Source: Rhodobacterales bacterium (GTDB lineage Bacteria > Pseudomonadota > Alphaproteobacteria > Rhodobacterales > Rhodobacteraceae). Taken from it: a DNA stretch of 6,094 nucleotides. Positions within the stretch are counted from its first letter, which is position 1. Each line of letters opens with the position of its first letter. The position numbers were made by a program, and so were the translations under genes. The DNA lies in assembly GCA_013298485.1 (NCBI GenBank), contig JAAFHS010000012.1:1-6094 (forward strand), given 5' to 3'. Shown in pieces: positions 1 to 5,448 of the stretch. The notes under the pieces are model-generated. The model worked only from the letters and a program-made list of their open reading frames with translations. It was not told where the DNA came from and ran no database searches.

Positions 1-167
1 GCCATGTGGTGATCGCAGTTGGAACAGACATGCAGGTTCAGCGCGAGTTCGCGGTGAAACAGCATGGTTCCGCATTCCGGGCACTTGGTCCACAGGTTTT
101 CGGGCACCTCGCGCCGGGAGAACAGTGAGTTGATCTTGGGGCGGACGTAGTTGGAAATCCAGTTCAT
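1..167 (-). CDS. accD: Acetyl-CoA carboxylase carboxyltransferase subunit beta, N-terminal part (cut by window edge)
   Basis: This is the beta half of the carboxyltransferase component of acetyl-CoA carboxylase. With AccA it moves the carboxyl group from biotin-BCCP to acetyl-CoA to make malonyl-CoA, the first committed step of fatty acid synthesis, in the cytoplasm. Only the first 55 codons are present. They begin MNWISNYVRPKINSLF, typical of the family, and carry the zinc ribbon: C29 and C32 (KCPEC), then C48 and C51 (VCSNC), spaced CX2C-X15-CX2C. The ATG at 167 is preceded on the minus strand by a purine-rich AAGG/AAGGG stretch. The crotonase-like catalytic domain lies outside the window. 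It diverges from the cytochrome b gene across a 199-bp gap. The identification is secure from the N-terminus and zinc ribbon. Confidence 0.95.
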   Translation of the reverse strand, partial: MNWISNYVRPKINSLFSRREVPENLWTKCPECGTMLFHRELALNLHVCSNCDHHM

Positions 168-201
168 GGGGCCCTTGCCTTGGTGACCGCGTGGCTAATC
201 T

Positions 202-230
202 GAGATAGTCCGGCCCCGTCAGAATTGCAA
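202..230 (-). promoter_or_regulatory. Possible sigma70-type promoter for accD
   Basis: On the minus strand a TTGCAA hexamer (225-230) is followed by a 17-nt spacer and TATCTC (202-207). The first matches the -35 consensus at 4 of 6 bases and the second matches the -10 at 3 of 6, so the call rests mainly on spacing and position. Transcription would start roughly 25-30 nt before the accD ATG. TTGCAA sits inside the 8-bp palindrome ATTGCAAT (224-231). Confidence 0.3.
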
Positions 231-254
231 TCACAGGACGGCAAAGGGGCCGGA
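209..254. repeat. 9-bp perfect inverted repeat in the accD / cytochrome b divergent gap
   Basis: TCCGGCCCC (209-217) is exactly complementary to GGGGCCGGA (246-254), with 28 nt between them. Inside the loop, CGTC (217-220) faces GACG (237-240), so a second short stem is possible if the outer stem gives up one pair. The palindrome ATTGCAAT (224-231) lies near the centre. There is no following T-run on either side, so this is not a standard intrinsic terminator. It could be a protein-binding dyad, an mRNA leader structure, or a chance product of high GC. Confidence 0.4.
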
Positions 255-354
255 ACCCGCGACCTACATTCCATCTACATCGCATCTCCATGACGAACGA
301 CATCGTGAAACTCTGCCGGGCCCTCTGGCGTAGCTGCGTCACAACCGGAAAGTG

Positions 355-360
355 AGAGGA
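355..360 (+). promoter_or_regulatory. Ribosome binding site fixing the cytochrome b start at 367
   Basis: AGAGGA at 355-360 lies 6 nt before the ATG at 367. A GTG in the same frame at 352 would put this Shine-Dalgarno sequence inside the coding region, so ATG 367 is preferred. Confidence 0.7.
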
Positions 361-366
361 ACAACC

Positions 367-1155
367 ATGCCGCAGGGGCCGCTTATCTATCGGCAACGCA
401 TCTGGACGCGGATCACGCATTGGATCTGGGCGGTGTGCCTGTTCTTTCTGCTGCTGTCGGGCCTGCAGATTTTCAATGCCTTCCCGTCGCTGCATGTCGG
501 GAAGGAATCGGGGTTCGACTATGACAATGCAATCCTGTCGGTAAGCGCGGTAGAGGATGGCGAGACTCTGCGTGGTATAACGCGCATTGGCGGATGGGAG
601 ATCGACACGACGGGTATCCTTGGCGTGTCAAACAGCGAGGCGCGGGCCTTTCCATCCTGGGCGACGATCCCGTCGCGGCAAAGCGTGGGGCTGGGCCGGG
701 TGGTGCATTTCTTCTTTGCCTGGATATTGGTGATCACACTTGCCATCTGGGCGGTGGCGTCGGTCATCAATGGCCATGTCCGGGACGTGATCCCGACGAT
801 CAGTGATCTGCGCGGTCTGCCGCGTGACATCGCAAACCATGCGCGGCTCCGCTTTCATCACGAGCGACGCTACAATGTGCTGCAAAAGCTGGCTTATGCG
901 TCGGTGCTGTTCGTGGCACTGCCGCTGATGATCCTGACGGGTCTGACAATGTCACCATCGTTCAACGCGACGGCCCCGTGGCTGCTGGATGTGTTCGGGG
1001 GGCGGCAGACGGCACGAACGATCCATTTTCTGGTGATGGTCGGGCTGGTCGGGTTTTTCGTTGTGCACATGCTGATGATCCTGGCGGCGGGGCCGATCAA
1101 CGAGCTGCGGTCAATCATCACGGGCTGGTATCGCATCGATAGGGAGGAGACATGA
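367..1155 (+). CDS. Di-heme cytochrome b membrane subunit (Ni-hydrogenase/thiosulfate-reductase cytochrome b family)
   Basis: This 262-residue inner-membrane protein probably passes electrons between the quinone pool and the periplasmic molybdoenzyme encoded next to it. Four hydrophobic helices are visible, at about residues 19-37, 112-134, 175-195 and 218-241. Histidines H18, H114, H220 and H234 sit where heme ligands occur in this family. By position H114/H220 would hold a periplasmic-side heme and H18/H234 a cytoplasmic-side heme (inference). The loop between helices 2 and 3 is rich in Arg and His and so is cytoplasmic. The roughly 70-residue loop between helices 1 and 2 (RAFPSWATIPS near its end) would be periplasmic and may dock the partner. 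The start is set by AGAGGA six bases upstream. The stop overlaps the next start as ATGA, so the two genes are translationally coupled. The exact subfamily and the direction of electron flow are not determined. Confidence 0.85.
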   Translation: MPQGPLIYRQRIWTRITHWIWAVCLFFLLLSGLQIFNAFPSLHVGKESGFDYDNAILSVSAVEDGETLRGITRIGGWEIDTTGILGVSNSEARAFPSWATIPSRQSVGLGRVVHFFFAWILVITLAIWAVASVINGHVRDVIPTISDLRGLPRDIANHARLRFHHERRYNVLQKLAYASVLFVALPLMILTGLTMSPSFNATAPWLLDVFGGRQTARTIHFLVMVGLVGFFVVHMLMILAAGPINELRSIITGWYRIDREET

Positions 1156-1928
1156 TGGATCGGCGTCGGTTTCTGACGGCTGCCGCATTTGGCGGATCGG
1201 CAATCGGCCTTTCGGGCTGCAAGATACTGGATGGATTGTCGTCCATCGACCACCCTTTGCGCAACATCATGGAGGCGGCGAATGGCCTGACCTACCGGAC
1301 GCAAAGGCTGCTGGGGGGTGATGCACTGGCCCCGGAGTTTACGGCCGCCGATATCCGGCAGGGGCAGAAACCAAACGGATCGATCAACCCGGATGACGCT
1401 GACTATGTTGATTTTGGAGCGGGCGGTTTTGCCAACTGGCGCCTGCGCGTGATTGGTGCTGTGGAGGCACCGCAGGAATACTCGCTGGCGCAGTTGCAGG
1501 CGATGCCTGCGCGCACGCAGATCACGCGGCATGATTGCGTGGAGGGGTGGTCATGCATCGCGAAATGGACGGGGGTGCAACTGTCACGGGTGCTGGATGC
1601 GGCACGGCCAAAGGCGGAGGCACGGTTTGTGGTGTTTCACTGCATGGACACGATTGAACGCAGCCTGTCGGGGCTGGTGAAATACTATGAAAGCATCGAT
1701 ATGCGCGATGCGGTGCATCCCCAGACGATTCTGGCATACGGGCTGAACGATGCGGCACTGCCTGTGGCGAACGGTGCACCGCTGCGCGTGCGGGTAGAGC
1801 GGCAGCTGGGTTATAAGATGGCGAAATACCTGCACACGATTGAACTGGTTGCTGGCATCGAAGGCTTTGGCGACGGGAACGGCAGCTATTGGGCGGACCG
1901 GGGCTATGACTGGTACGCGGGGATCTGA
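1152..1928 (+). CDS. Tat-exported molybdopterin-dependent oxidoreductase, sulfite-oxidase fold
   Basis: This is a periplasmic molybdoenzyme of the sulfite oxidase / YedY (MsrP) superfamily, 258 residues. The N-terminus has a twin-arginine signal (DRRRFLTAAAFGG, residues 3-15) followed by LSGC at 20-23, which fits a lipobox, so the mature protein may be a lipoprotein anchored at C23. The Moco domain covers about residues 85-250. C129 in RHDCVEGWS is the expected molybdenum ligand. The C-terminal immunoglobulin-like dimerisation domain of true sulfite oxidases is absent at this length, so the protein is nearer the short YedY-like form. It overlaps the cytochrome b gene by 4 nt, which implies a periplasmic enzyme plus membrane electron carrier. 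A second ATG at 1155 is an equally good start: GGGAGGAG at 1142-1149 leaves 5 nt to it. The substrate is unknown; sulfite oxidation or repair of oxidised methionine would be guesses. Confidence 0.85.
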   Translation: MMDRRRFLTAAAFGGSAIGLSGCKILDGLSSIDHPLRNIMEAANGLTYRTQRLLGGDALAPEFTAADIRQGQKPNGSINPDDADYVDFGAGGFANWRLRVIGAVEAPQEYSLAQLQAMPARTQITRHDCVEGWSCIAKWTGVQLSRVLDAARPKAEARFVVFHCMDTIERSLSGLVKYYESIDMRDAVHPQTILAYGLNDAALPVANGAPLRVRVERQLGYKMAKYLHTIELVAGIEGFGDGNGSYWADRGYDWYAGI

Positions 1929-1942
1929 CGGCAGAGTGCGGA

Positions 1943-1963
1943 CCGGGGGTTTCACACCCCCGG
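1943..1963. terminator. GC-rich hairpin between convergent genes, probable bidirectional terminator or dispersed repeat
   Basis: CCGGGGGT (1943-1950) pairs perfectly with ACCCCCGG (1956-1963) around a 5-nt loop, giving an 8-bp stem between the molybdoenzyme stop and the hppD stop. Plus-strand T content downstream is weak (GATATTT at 1974-1980), so termination efficiency is uncertain. The string GGACCCCCGTGGGATATTT that follows resembles a gene-end element I recall as common in Rhodobacteraceae genomes; this is from memory and unchecked. Confidence 0.55.
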
Positions 1964-1995
1964 ACCCCCGTGGGATATTTGGACAGAGAGGAAGA

Positions 1996-3081
1996 TCAAG
2001 CGGTCTTCAGCACTCCCCGGTCGATCTGATCCTGTTCGATGGATTCAAACAGGGCGCGGAAATTGCCTTCGCCAAAGCCATCGTCACCCTTCCTTTGGAT
2101 GAATTCGAAGAAGATCGGGCCGATCACGGTTTTCGAGAAGATTTGCAAAAGGATGCGGGTTTCACCGCCATCAACCACGCCTTCGCCGTCGATCAGGATG
2201 CCGTGTTTCGCCATTTTCTCGATGGGTTCATCGTGGTCATGGACGCGGGTTTTGGACAGCGTGTAATAGGCCATCGGGGGTTTGGGCATGAAACGGATGC
2301 CGCGCGCGGCGATGGCGTCGGTGGCGGTGTAAAGGTCATCGGTACCGACGGCGATATGCTGGATACCTTCACCATTGTAGCGCTTGAGGTACTCGACGAT
2401 CTGGCCGGTCTCACCCCGGTCCTCATTGATCGGAATGCGGATGCGCCCGCAAGGTGAGGTCAGGGCGCGTGAGTAGAGGCCGGTAAACTTGCCTTCAATG
2501 TCAAAGAATCGGATCTGGCGGAAGTTGAAGAGGCGGGCGTAGAAATCGAACCAGATATCCATGTTGCCCTTGTGGACGTTGTGGGTGAGGTGGTCGAGGT
2601 AGAAGAAGCCGACGCCCGTGGGTTCGGTGGTGAAGTCGAAATCGGCGAAGGGGTGCTGATCGCCGTAGCGGTCGGTGAGATAGATGAGTGAGCCGCCAAT
2701 GCCTTCGATCGCAGGCGCGTCTATGACCTTGTCCGCTGCGGTGTAGGGGGTGGCACCGTTGGCTGTCACATGGGCCATGGCCCGTTCCGCATCGACGACG
2801 CGCCAGCCCATGGAGGCGGCACAGGGCCCGTGCAGTTGGGCAAAGCGGCGGGCGTGGCTGGCGGGATCGTCATTCAGGATATAGGTGATATCGCCCTGCT
2901 GCCAAAGCTCGATAGCGCGGGTGCGGTGGCGGGCGGTGAGGGTATAGCCCATCTGGGCGAAGAGGGTACGCAGGGCGCGTGGATCGGGGCTCGCGAATTC
3001 AACAAAGGCGAAACCATCGGTGCCTGCAGGGTTTTCGGGGGTGATGGTGGATTTGGGGGCGGCATGCGGGAAGGGGCCCAT
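1996..3081 (-). CDS. hppD: 4-hydroxyphenylpyruvate dioxygenase
   Basis: This cytoplasmic Fe(II) dioxygenase converts 4-hydroxyphenylpyruvate and O2 to homogentisate and CO2, the second step of tyrosine (and phenylalanine) breakdown. The 361-residue length is normal for bacterial HPPD. Two vicinal-oxygen-chelate domains are visible, roughly residues 20-150 and 158-340. The metal triad is H164 in DHLTHNV, H242 in GIQHIAVGT and E326 in FFEFIQRKG, matching H161/H240/E322 of the Pseudomonas enzyme. The C-terminal GFGEGNFRALFESIE is a family signature. An in-frame ATG at 3105 would add eight residues, but AAAGGA at 3088-3093 lies 6 nt before the ATG at 3081, and MGPFPH is the N-terminus I expect for this group. 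The gene is divergent from an Lrp/AsnC regulator that probably controls it. No other tyrosine-degradation gene is in the window. Confidence 0.97.
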   Translation of the reverse strand: MGPFPHAAPKSTITPENPAGTDGFAFVEFASPDPRALRTLFAQMGYTLTARHRTRAIELWQQGDITYILNDDPASHARRFAQLHGPCAASMGWRVVDAERAMAHVTANGATPYTAADKVIDAPAIEGIGGSLIYLTDRYGDQHPFADFDFTTEPTGVGFFYLDHLTHNVHKGNMDIWFDFYARLFNFRQIRFFDIEGKFTGLYSRALTSPCGRIRIPINEDRGETGQIVEYLKRYNGEGIQHIAVGTDDLYTATDAIAARGIRFMPKPPMAYYTLSKTRVHDHDEPIEKMAKHGILIDGEGVVDGGETRILLQIFSKTVIGPIFFEFIQRKGDDGFGEGNFRALFESIEQDQIDRGVLKTA

Positions 3082-3087
3082 GGCGGT

Positions 3088-3093
3088 TCCTTT
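3088..3093 (-). promoter_or_regulatory. Ribosome binding site fixing the hppD start at 3081
   Basis: AAAGGA on the minus strand lies 6 nt before the ATG at 3081. The upstream in-frame ATG at 3105 has only a poor candidate about 10 nt away. Confidence 0.65.
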
Positions 3094-3132
3094 CAGGGAT
3101 TTCATCCATGATACACCTGCGATAGTGCGGCG

Positions 3133-3163
3133 TTTGCGCGATTATTCTAATAATTCTTGCAAA
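3133..3163. promoter_or_regulatory. Inverted repeat in the hppD/lrp divergent gap, candidate Lrp-type operator
   Basis: ATTATTCTAATAAT (3141-3154) is a perfect 6-bp dyad around a 2-bp centre. It is flanked by a second inverted pair, TTTGC (3133-3137) and GCAAA (3159-3163), whose centre is offset by half a base. AT-rich dyads in the shared promoter region are typical of Lrp/AsnC binding sites. Assignment to the neighbouring regulator is inference. Confidence 0.45.
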
Positions 3164-3186
3164 ACATGCGGGAGTTTCGCATTTTT
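3162..3186. promoter_or_regulatory. Second dyad in the hppD/lrp gap
   Basis: ATGCG (3166-3170) pairs with CGCAT (3178-3182) across 7 nt, and after one mismatch the match continues as AAA (3162-3164) with TTT (3184-3186), so 8 of 9 positions pair. Its centre (3174) is about 26 bp, or 2.5 helical turns, from the centre of the neighbouring dyad. It could be a second regulator site or part of the lrp promoter. I could not place convincing -35/-10 boxes for either gene. Confidence 0.35.
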
Positions 3187-3212
3187 CGACAAATATATAC
3201 GGGATATGCGCG

Positions 3213-3668
3213 ATGTTGGACGAGACGGATACGCGGCTGCTGGCGGAGTTGCAGCGGGATGCGTTGGTGACGGCGGAGGTTCTCGGGGCAAAACTGAACC
3301 TGTCGGCCAGTCAGGCGGGGCGAAGGCGGGCGCGGCTGGAGGCTGAGGGGTATATCACGGGATACGCGGCACGGCTGGATGCGGGGCGGCTGGGGCTGGG
3401 GGTGCAGGCGTTCATTCAGGTGCAGATGGCGACGCATGGGAAAGAGCCCGCTGCGGCCTTTGCGCGCCTGATCGCGGGGCGAGCGGAGGTGGTCAGTGCA
3501 TGGACCCTGACGGGCGAGGCGGACTATCTGCTGCGGGTCTACTGCGCCGATCTGCCGGCGTTGAACCGGCTGATCCATCAGGAGTTTCTGCCGCATCCGG
3601 CGGTAGCGCGGGTGCATAGCCAGATCGTGATGGATCAGTTGAAAGCGGACACGCCGCTGCCAGTTTAG
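3213..3668 (+). CDS. Lrp/AsnC-family transcriptional regulator
   Basis: This 151-residue protein belongs to the leucine-responsive/AsnC regulator family. Residues 1-60 form the winged helix-turn-helix (LDETDTRLLAELQRD, then LNLSASQAGRRRARLEAEG as turn and recognition helix). Residues about 63-145 form the RAM/AsnC_trans_reg ligand and oligomerisation domain, with the typical LTGEADYLLRV at 99-109. Length is normal. Its position back to back with hppD, with dyads in the shared gap, suggests that it controls hppD and itself, perhaps in response to an aromatic amino acid or a keto acid derived from it (inference). The ATG at 3213 has only a weak upstream GGGA (3201-3204), but homology starts right at this Met. 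Its stop overlaps the fliI stop, tail to tail. Confidence 0.92.
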   Translation: MLDETDTRLLAELQRDALVTAEVLGAKLNLSASQAGRRRARLEAEGYITGYAARLDAGRLGLGVQAFIQVQMATHGKEPAAAFARLIAGRAEVVSAWTLTGEADYLLRVYCADLPALNRLIHQEFLPHPAVARVHSQIVMDQLKADTPLPV

Positions 3669-4975
3669 GCGAGCACGGCCTGCAGGCGGCGGAAACTGCC
3701 TGCGACGCCATCATCAGGGGCCATTTCGGCGAGAAAGCCGTCGAGGGCGGGCCAGATGCGGATCGCCTCGTCAATCAGCGGGTCAGAGCCGCGCGCGTAA
3801 AGCCCCGCCTGGATCATCAGCTCCGCCCGGTCATAGGCGCCCAAAAGGCGGCGCGCCTGGGTGATCAGCAGGTTTTCATCTTCACTGGCGGCCTCAGGCA
3901 GGCTGCGCGAGACGGAGCGCAAGAGATCAATCGCAGGGTAACGCCCGCGCTCGGCGATCTTGCGGTCCATCACGACATGCCCGTCGAGCACGCCACGCAG
4001 GATGTCGGCGACGGTGCCGTCCATGTCGGAGCCTGCGACCAGAACGGAAAACACCGCCGTGATATCGCCCGCGCCTTCCGGCCCCGGCCCCGCACGTTCG
4101 GCAAGGCCCATGATCATGGCGCTGGTGGAGGGGGGGAAGCCGCCCAGACCCGCATCCTCGCCGCCTGCAAGGGCAACTTCGCGGTGCGCTTCGGCAAAGC
4201 GGGTGACGCTGTCAACCAGCAGCAGAACCTGCAGACCCAGATCGCGGAAGTGTTCGGCAACGGCCATGGCCGTCCATGCGCAACGGCGGCGGACAAGGGG
4301 GGATTGATCAGAGGTTGCCGCGACAACAACACTGCGCGCCATGCCTTGGGGACCCAGCACGCGTTCGGTGAATTCGCGCAGTTCGCGGCCACGCTCACCG
4401 ACCAGCGCGATCACGATGACATCGGCATCGACACCACGGGCAAACCGCGCGAGCAGTGAGGATTTGCCGACGCCCGAGCCTGCAAAAAGGCCGATGCGCT
4501 GCCCGCGCACCAGCGGCAGAAGTGTGTCAAACACTGCGACACCCGTCTCAATGCGTGGCCCGAGGCGACGGCGCTGCGTCGCGGCAGGGGCGGGCGCGCG
4601 GACGGATCGGGGATCCTGACCCGGCAGCAAGGGGCAGCCATCCAGAGGCTTGCCAAAGGCATCGATCACCCGACCGATCCAGTGATCGCCCGGTGCGATA
4701 TCTGCAGCGCCGACAAGGGCCACGGCATCGCCGATCGCCAACCCCTCGCCGCCGGAATCGGGCAGAACGATCACGCCATCCGGAGATAGGCGCAGCACCT
4801 CACCCCCAATGACGGCGACATGCGTATGAATGGTGACCCGGTCCCCAAGACGGGCATGCGCCTCAAGACCCGTCACCCGTAATGTGCCGCGCGCGGCCTC
4901 CCGCACGCGGCCGATACGGGACCGCACGGGCACGCGGGCCAATTCGGATGTCAGTCCATCAAAAACCTCGGCCAC
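3665..4975 (-). CDS. fliI: Flagellum-specific ATPase FliI (flagellar protein export)
   Basis: FliI is the cytoplasmic ATPase of the flagellar type III export apparatus. With FliH and FliJ it delivers rod, hook and filament subunits to the export gate. The 436-residue form shows an N-terminal beta-barrel region (about 15-90), then the RecA-like core: Walker A AGSGVGKSSL (K171), GERGRE with catalytic E194, VVAATSDQSPL, Walker B VLLLVD (D255), and ERGRYPAIDLLRSVSR. The segment GGEDAGLGGFPPSTSAMIM (271-289) departs from the GEPPxxKGYPPSVF of enterobacterial FliI. I choose GTG 4975 because GGGAG lies 6 nt upstream and the protein then begins MAEVFDGLTSELAR, a normal distance before the barrel. A GTG at 5041 would add 22 residues but runs through the promoter region. 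Type III secretion SctN is a paralogue; the adjacent flgBC-fliE argues for FliI. Confidence 0.93.
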   Translation of the reverse strand: MAEVFDGLTSELARVPVRSRIGRVREAARGTLRVTGLEAHARLGDRVTIHTHVAVIGGEVLRLSPDGVIVLPDSGGEGLAIGDAVALVGAADIAPGDHWIGRVIDAFGKPLDGCPLLPGQDPRSVRAPAPAATQRRRLGPRIETGVAVFDTLLPLVRGQRIGLFAGSGVGKSSLLARFARGVDADVIVIALVGERGRELREFTERVLGPQGMARSVVVAATSDQSPLVRRRCAWTAMAVAEHFRDLGLQVLLLVDSVTRFAEAHREVALAGGEDAGLGGFPPSTSAMIMGLAERAGPGPEGAGDITAVFSVLVAGSDMDGTVADILRGVLDGHVVMDRKIAERGRYPAIDLLRSVSRSLPEAASEDENLLITQARRLLGAYDRAELMIQAGLYARGSDPLIDEAIRIWPALDGFLAEMAPDDGVAGSFRRLQAVLA

Positions 4976-4981
4976 GGAATT

Positions 4982-4986
4982 CTCCC
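4982..4986 (-). promoter_or_regulatory. Ribosome binding site fixing the fliI GTG start
   Basis: GGGAG (within AAAGGGAGA, 4981-4989) on the minus strand stands 6 nt before GTG 4975, the same spacing seen at the cytochrome b and hppD starts in this window. Confidence 0.65.
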
Positions 4987-5022
4987 TTTGTTCACTGCTT
5001 ACCGTTTCTAAAGGAATCACCC

Positions 5023-5038
5023 TTAAGCCTTGGTGAAC
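5023..5038. promoter_or_regulatory. CtrA-like binding site in the fliI / flgB divergent promoter region
   Basis: TTAAGCCTTGGTGAAC matches the CtrA box TTAA-N7-TTAAC at 8 of 9 fixed positions, with the correct 7-nt spacer (one change, TTAAC to TGAAC). CtrA is a known activator of flagellar genes in alphaproteobacteria, including Rhodobacterales. The site is 48 nt from the fliI start and 24 nt from the flgB start. A short dyad, TCACC (5017-5021) with GGTGA (5032-5036), overlaps it. Geometry favours activation toward fliI; for flgB the site is close to the start codon. Confidence 0.5.
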
Positions 5039-5061
5039 CACGACAGGGGAGAAGCCCTTAG

Positions 5062-5448
5062 ATGTTCGAAAAGCTTGAAATCACCGCGATGGCGCAGGCC
5101 ATGTCAGCGCATGCGGGTGCCCGTCTTGGGGTGATCGCGCGGAACGTGGCCAATGCCGACACGCCGGGGTATCGCACACAGGATGTGAATGATTTTGCAA
5201 CCGTCTGGGCGGCGTCATCCGATGACGGCATGCGGGCCACGCGGGCGGGCCATGTTGGCGCGTCCAGCGCCGGTGCGGCGGACGCGGGCCATGTGGTGCG
5301 CGGCCATGGTGCGCCCAACGGCAATACGGTGTCACTGGAATCCGAAATGGTGAAGGCGGTAGAGACGCGCCAGCAGCACGATATGGCGCTGGCGATCTAT
5401 CGCGGCACGTCCGACGTGCTGCGCGCCAGTCTGGGGCGGCGCGGATGA
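5062..5448 (+). CDS. flgB: Flagellar basal-body rod protein FlgB
   Basis: FlgB is a proximal rod subunit of the flagellar basal body, exported by the FliI-driven apparatus and assembled in the periplasm next to FliE and the MS ring. The 128-residue length is usual. The N-terminal helix carries the rod/hook family motif ARNVANADTPGYR (residues 26-38). The middle is a Gly/Ala-rich low-complexity stretch (about 53-88), and the C-terminal helix runs VSLESEMVKAVETRQQHDMALAIYR, the other half of the coiled-coil D0 domain. No cleavable signal peptide is expected, as these proteins use the type III route. AGGGGAGA (5045-5052) precedes the ATG by 9 nt. It overlaps flgC as ATGA, giving a coupled flgB-flgC-fliE unit, and diverges from fliI. 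Confidence 0.95.
   Translation: MFEKLEITAMAQAMSAHAGARLGVIARNVANADTPGYRTQDVNDFATVWAASSDDGMRATRAGHVGASSAGAADAGHVVRGHGAPNGNTVSLESEMVKAVETRQQHDMALAIYRGTSDVLRASLGRRG

Noticed and set aside
177..186. GCCTTGGTGA shared between the accD upstream region and the flgB upstream region (5027-5036)
   Set aside because: A shared 10-mer is expected by chance several times in a window of this size; the flanks do not match.
894..1532. 212-codon minus-strand ORF across the cytochrome b and molybdoenzyme genes
   Set aside because: It is antisense to two genes with clear family motifs. The translation has no recognisable domain and is rich in Arg/Pro/His, as expected from the reverse frame of GC-rich DNA.
1840..2457. 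205-codon plus-strand ORF running from the molybdoenzyme end into hppD
   Set aside because: It overlaps the molybdoenzyme 3' end in another frame, crosses the hairpin, and is antisense to hppD, which has all its iron ligands.
3977..4459. 160-codon plus-strand ORF inside fliI
   Set aside because: Antisense shadow of the FliI core; no ribosome binding site or known domain.
4991..5040. Sigma28 or sigma54 flagellar promoter in the fliI/flgB gap
   Set aside because: I looked for TAAA-N15-GCCGATAA and TGGCAC-N5-TTGC patterns and found no acceptable match on either strand.
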